Positions 42,157 through 48,881 of a stretch of 64,000 bases of DNA are shown here, one piece after another (the stretch's first letter is position 1; each line of letters opens with the position of its first letter). The stretch is taken from assembly GCA_965222445.1 (NCBI GenBank), contig CBDCTY010000002.1:2232001-2296000 (forward strand), given 5' to 3'. The notes under the pieces were generated by a model that searched no databases, had not been told where the DNA came from, and saw only the letters and a program-made list of their open reading frames with translations. This DNA is from GCA-958296115 sp965222445. GTDB lineage: Bacteria > Chloroflexota > Dehalococcoidia > Lucifugimonadales > CAJWER01. The translations under genes and the position numbers were made by a program.

Positions 42157-42602
42157 TCCTCGGTGTGATATTCCTGGCGATGGGAATGCCCCTCGGCGGG
42201 CTGTTCACCCTGCGGGGAGCGGGAGTGATGACGCCCGGAGTCCTGGGTCTGCTCGCTGGCGTGGTGCTCTTGTTCAACAGCGAGCTGATCGGCACGCCCG
42301 GCGTCGCGTCGCGCAATCCCTTCACACCCGACGCGGAGTCGCTGAGGATTGGCGCGAAGGTCTACGTCGACACCTGCCTGGCGTGCCACGGTGAGACCGG
42401 GCTCGGCGACGGCCCAGCAGGCGTGGGGCTGGACCCGCCGCCTGCAGACCTGGTTGTCCACGTGCCCCTGCACTCAGACGCCGACATCTTCGGCTTCGTG
42501 AATGAGGGCATCCCCGGGACCGCGATGGCGGCGCTGGGTGAGAGGCTTACGGACGACGAAATATGGCACGTGGTCAACTACATCAGAACGTTCGGTGAGT
42601 AG
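42123..42602 (+). CDS. membrane-anchored cytochrome c domain (probably the C-terminus of the CopCD protein)
   Basis: Two hydrophobic helices (VLFGGGLVVLGVIFLAMG and VMTPGVLGLLAGVVLLF) are followed by a class I cytochrome c domain. The heme site is VYVDTCLACHGETGLGDG (CxxCH) and the axial Met region is GIPGTAMAALGERLTDDEIWHVVNYIRTF. It can start at the ATG at 42123, but the same frame stays open and homologous upstream to 42015. The original product was therefore probably a CopC-CopD-cytochrome c fusion of about 740 residues. Confidence 0.85.
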   Translation: MGRVLFGGGLVVLGVIFLAMGMPLGGLFTLRGAGVMTPGVLGLLAGVVLLFNSELIGTPGVASRNPFTPDAESLRIGAKVYVDTCLACHGETGLGDGPAGVGLDPPPADLVVHVPLHSDADIFGFVNEGIPGTAMAALGERLTDDEIWHVVNYIRTFGE

Positions 42603-42684
42603 CCTCACGTCCGCCGACGTCACTCCCGGCTCCGATAGCTCGTTGTGACACCGGCTTGATGGGGCGTACAATCGCTGCAATCGC

Positions 42685-44226
42685 ATGAGCTTGCTCCGCC
42701 TCTCCATTGTATTGGGCAGCGTAGGCGCGGCGTCCGTACTGGCGGCCGGGACGGCATACGCCCACGGTTTCGGAGAGCGCTACGACCTCCCCATACCGCT
42801 CAACCTGTTCATGGTCGGCGCGGCGGCGACTGTTGCGGCCTCGTTCGTCGTACTGTCAGTGTTCGTCCGCGGTGGATCCGGGCGTGTCTCATATCCTCGT
42901 TGCAACCTGCTGCGGGTCCCACTGGTCGGGCCGGTCCTGTCGGGCTGGGCGCTGATCGGGGTCGTCCGAATTCTTGGGGCGGTCGTCCTCGTGCTGCTGG
43001 TCGCGGCGGGGCTGGTCGGCGTGAACCGCCCCCTCGAAAACATATCACCGACGTTCGTCTGGGTCATATTCTGGGTCGGCATGGGGTACATCACGGCGCT
43101 GCTCGGGAACGTATGGGCGATCGTCAACCCATGGAAGACCATATACGAGTGGGCGGAGAAGGCCGCGGGTACCCCAAGCGGGCCGATGTTCCTCTACCCC
43201 CGGGAGTGGGGCGCGTGGCCCGCTGTGGCCCTCTTCTTCGTGTTCGTATGGCTGGAGAACGTCTATGCGAGCGCGGCGGCGCCGCTGAACCTCTCAATCC
43301 TCGTAGTGCTCTACTCGCTGGTCACTTGGGCCGGGATGCTGCTGTTCGGCAAGCACGTATGGCTCCGCAACGGCGAGATATTCTCCGTGCTGTTCGGCTT
43401 CTTCGCCCGCTTCTCGCCGACGGAGATGCGGGTGCCGGAGAGTCGCGTATGCCGGTCGTGCAGCCTCGAATGCGAGCCGTACGAAGGTGACTGCGTGGAC
43501 TGCCTCGAGTGCTTCCATCTGGCCGGAAGCATGGGGGCTATGAGAGAGGTGAACCTGCGGCCCTACGCGGTGGGGCTGACGCTGCCGGGGCGCCTCTCGA
43601 CCGCGAGAGCCGCGTTCGTGGTGCTCATGCTGGCGAGCGTCACCTTCGACGGACTCTCTGAGACGCGGCTGTGGCGCAGCGTGCAGAACACCTTCTACTC
43701 GACCGCGTCGGCCGTGAACCCCGATGCCCTGGGAGTGATAGACACGTTCGGGATCGCGGCTGTGCTGATGGCGTTCGCCGTCGTGTACCTTGCGTTCTCG
43801 TGGGGAATCCGGCAGATGTCGGGGGAGGACGCGGGAGTCGCCGCAATCGCCAGGGTGTTCGTCCTGTCCCTGGTGCCGATCGCCCTCGCCTACAACCTCG
43901 CCCACTTCATTGGATACCTGCTAATCCAGGGCCAGCTCATCATACCGCTCGCGTCGGACCCCTTCGGACTGGGCTGGAATCTGCTGGGCACGTCGGGCTA
44001 CATGCTGGACCTCAAGCTGATCGGGGCCAAGGGTGTTTGGTACATATCGGTGGCGGCCATCGTACTGGGGCACGTGGCGTCGGTGTACGTGGCCCACGTA
44101 GTATCCCTAGGGAGGCCAGTGAGCCGCACGGCGGCGCTGAGGGGGCAGTACGCGATGCTGGCGCTGATGGTGCTCTACACCGCGAGCAGCCTGTGGATTA
44201 TCGCGCAGCCGATAGTGGAGCCGTAG
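42685..44226 (+). CDS. polytopic membrane protein with internal Cys cluster
   Basis: A 513-residue protein with about twelve hydrophobic helices. A signal-like start ends in AYAHGFGERYDLPIPLNLF. A central soluble loop carries CRSCSLECEPYEGDCVDCLECF, seven cysteines able to bind metal or an Fe-S cluster. The family resembles membrane proteins labelled fenitrothion hydrolase in some databases; I would not infer that activity. Position directly after CopCD/cytochrome c suggests a role in copper or heme-protein assembly. A TACAAT box lies 12 bases before the ATG. Confidence 0.75.
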   Translation: MSLLRLSIVLGSVGAASVLAAGTAYAHGFGERYDLPIPLNLFMVGAAATVAASFVVLSVFVRGGSGRVSYPRCNLLRVPLVGPVLSGWALIGVVRILGAVVLVLLVAAGLVGVNRPLENISPTFVWVIFWVGMGYITALLGNVWAIVNPWKTIYEWAEKAAGTPSGPMFLYPREWGAWPAVALFFVFVWLENVYASAAAPLNLSILVVLYSLVTWAGMLLFGKHVWLRNGEIFSVLFGFFARFSPTEMRVPESRVCRSCSLECEPYEGDCVDCLECFHLAGSMGAMREVNLRPYAVGLTLPGRLSTARAAFVVLMLASVTFDGLSETRLWRSVQNTFYSTASAVNPDALGVIDTFGIAAVLMAFAVVYLAFSWGIRQMSGEDAGVAAIARVFVLSLVPIALAYNLAHFIGYLLIQGQLIIPLASDPFGLGWNLLGTSGYMLDLKLIGAKGVWYISVAAIVLGHVASVYVAHVVSLGRPVSRTAALRGQYAMLALMVLYTASSLWIIAQPIVEP

Positions 44227-44405
44227 CCTACCGGCTCCGCGCCTTTGCGAAATCGGCCATCGGAATCGCGTCGAAATCTGAGCGAATGCCTTGAATATGT
44301 CTCGGCATCTCTGCTACCGTCGCGGAACACATTTGCTCGTCCACTGGGCGGGGGGGAATTCGGCCCTGACCAAGTGGCGGTAATGGGTCACGAAAGGTGG
44401 GAGAC

Positions 44406-45491
44406 ATGAAGACCTACAAGGCGGCGCTGATCGGATGCAGCAGGATGGGCGCGTTCATCGACAACGAGGTTCCTGCGAGCAGGTACCCCTACTCCCACGC
44501 GGCGGGCTACGAGGCGTGCGACCGCACGGAGCTGGTGGCTTGCTCCGACCTCAGGCCTGAAGTTATGGCCCAGGTAGGTGAGCGCTATGGCATTCCCACA
44601 GAGCGCCAGTACACCGACTACAGGGAGATGATGGAGCGGGAGCAGCCGGACATCGTCAGCGTTGCCACGCAGCCAGAGCCCCGGGCGGAGATCGTTAGCT
44701 ACGTGGCCAACAACGGCGCGAGGGCAATATATGCAGAGAAGGCGATGGCGGCCTCCATGGCCGACGCCGACGCTATCGTGGAGGCTTGCGAGAGCAACGG
44801 CGTCTTCTTCAACCTGGGGACGAACCGGCGCTGGGACAGAGGGTTCGACGTGATGAAGGACATCATCGACAGTGGCAGGCTGGGACGGCTGAGGGCGTTG
44901 ACCATCTACAACACGAGCTCGCTCTTCAACGGCGCAAGCCACTCCTTCGACCTGATCATGCGGCTCAACAGCGACTGTCCCGCGGTGTGGGTGCAGGGAT
45001 TGCTGAGGGACGCCGACCATGCCATAGGTGACGGCAAGATATCAATAGACCCGATCGGCGAGGGAATCATAGAGTTCGAGAACGGCGTGACCGGCTATGC
45101 TCTAAATGCCGGTGGCAGACGGGCGGAGTGGGAGGCCGTGTGCGAAGGCGGCGTGATGACTGCGCTCTCGAACGGCGCGGAATGGCAGCTTCGCGAGGCC
45201 GGTGAGCCGAACCATAGGGGCCGTACCAGGCTGATCGCGGGTGAGTTCCCTGAGTATGAGTGGAAGAGCTCGACCCTCGCGCTGGTCGAAGACATGGTCC
45301 ACTCCCTGGACACGGGCGAGCCGACGCGCTGCGGCGCGAGGGTGGCCCGGGCCAGCACGGAGCTGATCTTCGCCGTGATCGAGTCACACCTCAGGGGCGG
45401 CGCGCGTGTGGACCTGCCGCTCGAGGGCAGCACGATCCGGATGGAGCGCGGGATACCCGCCAAGCAGCCGCGCTTCGAGAGGCAGGACTGA
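44406..45491 (+). CDS. Gfo/Idh/MocA-family oxidoreductase (MKTY subgroup, tandem copy 1)
   Basis: A 361-residue oxidoreductase. The start MKTYKAALIGCSRMGAFIDNE is set by alignment with its neighbour; a GTG three codons upstream is possible. Lysine motif AIYAEKAMAASM (EKA rather than EKP), substrate-domain His in FNGASHSFDLIM, and a C-terminal IESHLRGGARVDLPLEG. It is a clear tandem duplicate of the next gene (SMADADAIVEACESNGVFFNLGT against SMAEAEAILEACERNGAVLNLGT). Substrate unknown. Confidence 0.9.
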   Translation: MKTYKAALIGCSRMGAFIDNEVPASRYPYSHAAGYEACDRTELVACSDLRPEVMAQVGERYGIPTERQYTDYREMMEREQPDIVSVATQPEPRAEIVSYVANNGARAIYAEKAMAASMADADAIVEACESNGVFFNLGTNRRWDRGFDVMKDIIDSGRLGRLRALTIYNTSSLFNGASHSFDLIMRLNSDCPAVWVQGLLRDADHAIGDGKISIDPIGEGIIEFENGVTGYALNAGGRRAEWEAVCEGGVMTALSNGAEWQLREAGEPNHRGRTRLIAGEFPEYEWKSSTLALVEDMVHSLDTGEPTRCGARVARASTELIFAVIESHLRGGARVDLPLEGSTIRMERGIPAKQPRFERQD

Positions 45492-45549
45492 CGGGCCGGG
45501 CCGGGTGCCGGCTATGTCGACGGCAGAACAGACACCGGGAGGTGACAAG

Positions 45550-46629
45550 ATGAAGACTTACAAGGCGGCGGTCATAGGCTGCAGCAGGATGGGCGCGTTC
45601 ATCGACAACGAGGTAGTCGGCGCGCCGGGACACGTGCCGCCGTATGCTCACACGGCTGTCTTCTACGCCTGCCCGAGGACCCACCTGGCGGCGTGCTCCG
45701 ACATCAGGCCGGAGGTGATGGAAGAGGTCGGCAGCCAGTTCGATATTCCCAAGGAGCGGCAGTACACCGACTACAAGGAGCTGATCGACAGGGAGCAGCC
45801 TGACATCGTCAGCGTTGCCACTCAGCCGGAGCACCGGGCAGAGATCGTGATTTACGCCGTCGAGCACGGCGCCAGGGCGATCTACGCGGAGAAGGCACTG
45901 TGCGCGTCGATGGCCGAAGCCGAAGCGATCCTGGAGGCATGCGAGCGCAACGGCGCAGTGCTGAATCTGGGGACCCAGCGGCGGTGGCACCCCGGGTTCG
46001 TCAAGATGCGGGAGGTGATCGAGAGCGGCCGTATCGGCGACCTGAAGACGGTCGTGTTCAGTGGGAGCAGCCTCTTCAACGGCGCAAGCCACCACTACGA
46101 CAACCTGCTCTTCCTCAACGGCGACGCTAGGGCGACATCGGTCCAGATGAGCCTGGTCGAAGGTAACTGGAGAATTGACGGGGACAGGCTCACCGAAGAC
46201 CCGGTATCCCACGGGGTCATCCAGTTCGAGAACGACGTCACGGCCTACGCCGTTCTCTCCCCCCACGAGGTGGAGTGGGAGGCGTCGTGCGAGAGAGGTA
46301 CGCTGACGGCGTGGGCCGGGTCCAAGTACAGGATTCGGGAGGAAGGCCCGCCCGGATACCGGGGCTCGCCCACGACGGCAGCCGGCCGCTTCCCGCGCTT
46401 CGGGCGATACAGCTCCAACCTGCGTCTGGTGGAGGACCTGGTCAACTCCCTGGACACGGGCGAGCCGACGAAGGGCGGAGTGAGGGCGGCCCACGCGGGC
46501 ACGGAGCTCATCTTCGCCAGCATCGAGTCGCACCTCCGCGGCGGGTCGCGGGTCGAGCTGCCGCTGGAAGGCAACAGCACCTACCTGCTGCGCGACCGCG
46601 CCCCGAGGCAGCCGAGGTTCAGCTCGTAA
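45550..46629 (+). CDS. Gfo/Idh/MocA-family oxidoreductase (MKTY subgroup, tandem copy 2)
   Basis: A 359-residue paralogue of the preceding gene, starting MKTYKAAVIGCSRMGAFIDN behind GGAGGTGA. AIYAEKALCASM replaces the usual EKP motif; FNGASHHYDNLLF carries the conserved His. TQRRWHPGFVKMREVIESGRIGDLK is close to the 19177 copy. Retention of two adjacent but diverged copies suggests related substrates, or two steps on one sugar. Confidence 0.9.
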   Translation: MKTYKAAVIGCSRMGAFIDNEVVGAPGHVPPYAHTAVFYACPRTHLAACSDIRPEVMEEVGSQFDIPKERQYTDYKELIDREQPDIVSVATQPEHRAEIVIYAVEHGARAIYAEKALCASMAEAEAILEACERNGAVLNLGTQRRWHPGFVKMREVIESGRIGDLKTVVFSGSSLFNGASHHYDNLLFLNGDARATSVQMSLVEGNWRIDGDRLTEDPVSHGVIQFENDVTAYAVLSPHEVEWEASCERGTLTAWAGSKYRIREEGPPGYRGSPTTAAGRFPRFGRYSSNLRLVEDLVNSLDTGEPTKGGVRAAHAGTELIFASIESHLRGGSRVELPLEGNSTYLLRDRAPRQPRFSS

Positions 46630-46677
46630 GGGCCAGGTGCGGGCCGTCGTGTTACAATTTTAGCGGCGGCCCGTCAA

Positions 46678-46749
46678 GCCAACGTAGCTCAGAGGTAGAG
46701 CAGCGGTTTCGTAAACCGCAGGTCGACGGTTCGAATCCGTCCGTTGGCT
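46678..46749 (+). tRNA. tRNA-Thr (CGU anticodon)
   Basis: A 72-nt cloverleaf with acceptor stem GCCAACG/CGTTGGC and discriminator T. The anticodon loop is TTCGTAA with CGT; the T-loop is TTCGAAT. CCA is not encoded. A TACAAT box lies at 46653-46658. Confidence 0.96.
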
Positions 46750-46839
46750 CCATTCGGCCACATGACCCATCCGAGCCTCCTGCGGGCGCAAATGGGTGAA
46801 CTTCGCCATACGACCCTATACGGCGGCACCTGTCCGCGC

Positions 46840-46845
46840 TATAAT
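46840..46845 (+). promoter_or_regulatory. -10 box of tRNA-Ala
   Basis: TATAAT lies 14 bases upstream of the mature 5' end of tRNA-Ala, so this tRNA has its own promoter and is not only read through from tRNA-Thr. Confidence 0.45.
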
Positions 46846-46859
46846 CGACCGGACGGCAT

Positions 46860-46935
46860 GGGGATATAGCTCAACTGGGAGAGCGCGGCGTTCGCAATGC
46901 CGAGGTTGGGGGTTCGAGTCCCCCTATCTCCACCA
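46860..46935 (+). tRNA. tRNA-Ala (CGC anticodon)
   Basis: A cloverleaf with acceptor stem GGGGATA/TATCTCC and discriminator A at 46932. The anticodon loop is TTCGCAA with CGC; the T-loop is TTCGAGT. The CCA end is encoded (46933-46935). Its 3' end lies about 700 bases from the start of the mobile island; I did not find a second copy of the 3' end in this window. Confidence 0.95.
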
Positions 46936-46978
46936 TCAATAGATACAGCTGCCTCTGCCCATCCGCTGAGTCACACCC

Positions 46979-47632
46979 TTGAACGCAGTTGGGAAAGGAA
47001 GCCAAGTGGAAGATGGACTTCAGAAGGGCCGGGCCATAGACCTATGGCGGGCAGTCGCACAGACCGACGAGTTTGTGGACTTCTTCACCGGTATGTTCGA
47101 CGTTATCGGAATTACGATAGAGGAGACCGGCGAGGAGCTCACCATCAGAGTGGGCAAGGGCAAAATCCACATCGAGTCGGGTCTGCCGGGCAGGTGGGAT
47201 TTCCTGGTGCCGCTGAAGATGGAAAACGTAACCAACATGGTAAGCCACGCGGCAGACGGCAGGCTCGATGCCTTCAAGACGTGGCGCATAGCGTCAGTCC
47301 TGTTCACACCCCTCACCCGCGAGACCCTCAAGAACCCGGTCATGTCTAGGGGCGTCTTACGAAGGCTGGCAAGGGTGGAGGACCTAATCCATGTTCGGTT
47401 GCTTGGTCCTGAAGCGGAGCAGGTCGCCAGCCACACACTGGTGTTCGCCAACGGTCAGTGGCTGGTCGTCGAGGGCCTGCACGGACAGGCCCGGAGAACG
47501 TTCACCATGACCGGGGAGGAGTGCGTCACCTACCAGAAGCAGATCTTCAAGGCGATGAAGGCAAAAAGCATTATGGGGTGGATACGCTTCGCCCGATGGT
47601 ACGTCAATTGGCGGCCAAGCGCCTCCGTCTGA
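46979..47632 (+). CDS. hypothetical protein at island edge
   Basis: A 217-residue soluble protein I do not recognise. It has an alpha/beta pattern (LWRAVAQTDEFVDFFTGMFDVIGITIEETGEELTI), a sterol-carrier or SCP2-like feel in the middle, and a basic, aromatic C-terminus (GWIRFARWYVNWRPSASV). The start is probably TTG at 46979. The last 249 bases overlap the antisense extension of the truncated recombinase frame, which I regard as non-coding there. The island junction lies immediately after this gene's stop. Confidence 0.6.
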   Translation: MNAVGKGSQVEDGLQKGRAIDLWRAVAQTDEFVDFFTGMFDVIGITIEETGEELTIRVGKGKIHIESGLPGRWDFLVPLKMENVTNMVSHAADGRLDAFKTWRIASVLFTPLTRETLKNPVMSRGVLRRLARVEDLIHVRLLGPEAEQVASHTLVFANGQWLVVEGLHGQARRTFTMTGEECVTYQKQIFKAMKAKSIMGWIRFARWYVNWRPSASV

Positions 47633-48571
47633 CATCGTCTGCGCACTTGGAGCCTTGCAGGTCCCGCTTCCCCGCTTGAGCAGGGAATGGCAGACGTAGT
47701 AGGTGTGTACGCTCTTCGGAGCGCGGGAGCGCAGAAGCCCGGCGACCTGCCGGAACTTGCGCTTCGAGACGAGTACGGGGTGTGCTTTCTCCACGCGTAC
47801 CGGCGGAGCGCCGTCCTTTGCATTGACTCCCCAGACAACGGCGCCGGTGTAGGCTTCGTTGTTGAGAGTGGTGTGGATGGTGCTCTTGAGCCACTGCTTG
47901 CCCTTGGGGCTGGCGACGCCCTCCGCGTTGAGGGCCTTGGCGATGTCGAGCGAGCTCTTGCCCTGGAGGGCCATGTCGAAGATGCGCTTGACCACGGCGT
48001 CCGCAGGCGGATCCGGCTCCAGCTTGGGGCGTGTCTTGACTCCGTCCTGTACGTAGACCTTCCTGTAGCCGAATGGGGCGTAGGTGCCCATCCAGAAGCC
48101 ACGCAAGGCGGCCTCTCGCATCCCCCGGCAGACCTCCTGGGCAAGATTTTCACTATAGAACTCGTCCACGCTCTCGATGATGGCCTCCATGAGCTTGCCC
48201 GTCGGAGAGTCGTCGGCGTGCTCGGTGATGGAAGTCACCCTGACTCCGCGCCTGCGGAGCATGGACTTGAAGGCGACGGCGTGTTCGCGCTTGCGTGTGA
48301 AGCGGGAGAATTTCCAGACCAAGATTTCCTGAAAAGGAGCGCTGGGTTTGGCGGCTTCGTCCAGCATCCTTTGGAACTGGGGCCTGTCGGCGATGCGTCC
48401 GCTCTCGGCCTCGTCGATGTACTCGCGAACCACGAGGTAGCCGTTCTTCTCGGCGTAGTCGCGCAATGCCCGCAGCTGTGCGGCGACGGACAGGTCCACG
48501 TCCTGCCTGTCGCTGGATACCCTGGCGTAGAGGGCCGCAGTTGTGTAGTCTTCTCGTTGCTTCATACTCAT
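47384..48571 (-). CDS. large serine recombinase, C-terminally truncated
   Basis: The resolvase catalytic domain begins ALYARVSSDRQDVDLSVAAQ (nucleophile Ser near residue 19), with ILVWKFSRFTRKREHAVAFKSML and TGKLMEAIIESVDEFYSENL. The recombinase domain follows: RGFWMGTYAPFGYRKV, LNAEGVASPKGKQWLKSTIH, LNNEAYTGAVVWG. The zinc-ribbon region starts (HTYYVCHSLLKRGSGTCKAPS), but sequence resemblance ends near 47645. The remaining frame to 47384 is antisense to the neighbouring gene. The normal coiled-coil and C-terminus are missing. The ATG overlaps the RHH gene stop (ATGA). It was presumably the integrase of the island. Confidence 0.85.
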   Translation of the reverse strand: MSMKQREDYTTAALYARVSSDRQDVDLSVAAQLRALRDYAEKNGYLVVREYIDEAESGRIADRPQFQRMLDEAAKPSAPFQEILVWKFSRFTRKREHAVAFKSMLRRRGVRVTSITEHADDSPTGKLMEAIIESVDEFYSENLAQEVCRGMREAALRGFWMGTYAPFGYRKVYVQDGVKTRPKLEPDPPADAVVKRIFDMALQGKSSLDIAKALNAEGVASPKGKQWLKSTIHTTLNNEAYTGAVVWGVNAKDGAPPVRVEKAHPVLVSKRKFRQVAGLLRSRAPKSVHTYYVCHSLLKRGSGTCKAPSAQTMSDGGAWPPIDVPSGEAYPPHNAFCLHRLEDLLLVGDALLPGHGERSPGLSVQALDDQPLTVGEHQCVAGDLLRFRTKQPNMD

Positions 48572-48798
48572 TCGTCTGTCCTCCTTGTCGCCTCGTTCTG
48601 TTCTCCCTCTCGCTCCCTTAGCCTCTCGTACCGGATGTCCCTCAGCCATTCGCGCTCCTCCATGTAGTTGCGGAGAGCCTCGCGGATCAACTCGCTCATG
48701 GTGCGCCCCTCTTCCTTCATCACGCCCTGCACCTGCTGTGCCATGTTCGGCGGCAGGGAGAAGGTGATCGTCTTGGTGTTTCTCGGCGTTGTGGGCAT
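48568..48798 (-). CDS. ribbon-helix-helix DNA-binding protein
   Basis: A 76-residue RHH/CopG-type protein. TKTITFSLPPNMAQQVQGVMKEEGRTMSELIREALRNYM gives the beta strand and two helices. A charged C-terminal tail follows (ERLREREGEQNE). It ends in a four-base overlap with the recombinase start and probably regulates recombinase expression or acts as a directionality or antitoxin-like factor. Confidence 0.85.
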   Translation of the reverse strand: MPTTPRNTKTITFSLPPNMAQQVQGVMKEEGRTMSELIREALRNYMEEREWLRDIRYERLREREGEQNEATRRTDE

Positions 48799-48881
48799 GG
48801 CCCTATTTTTGCCTCCTGGGATATGACCCTGTCTTACTATACACCATGCGATATCGGGCTTCCACCTTCAATTCACCGCGG

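Noticed and set aside
46860..47640. tRNA-Ala 3' end as attachment site of the island
   Set aside because: No second copy of the tRNA 3' sequence seen in the window, and the recombinase is a serine type that often uses non-tRNA sites; left open.
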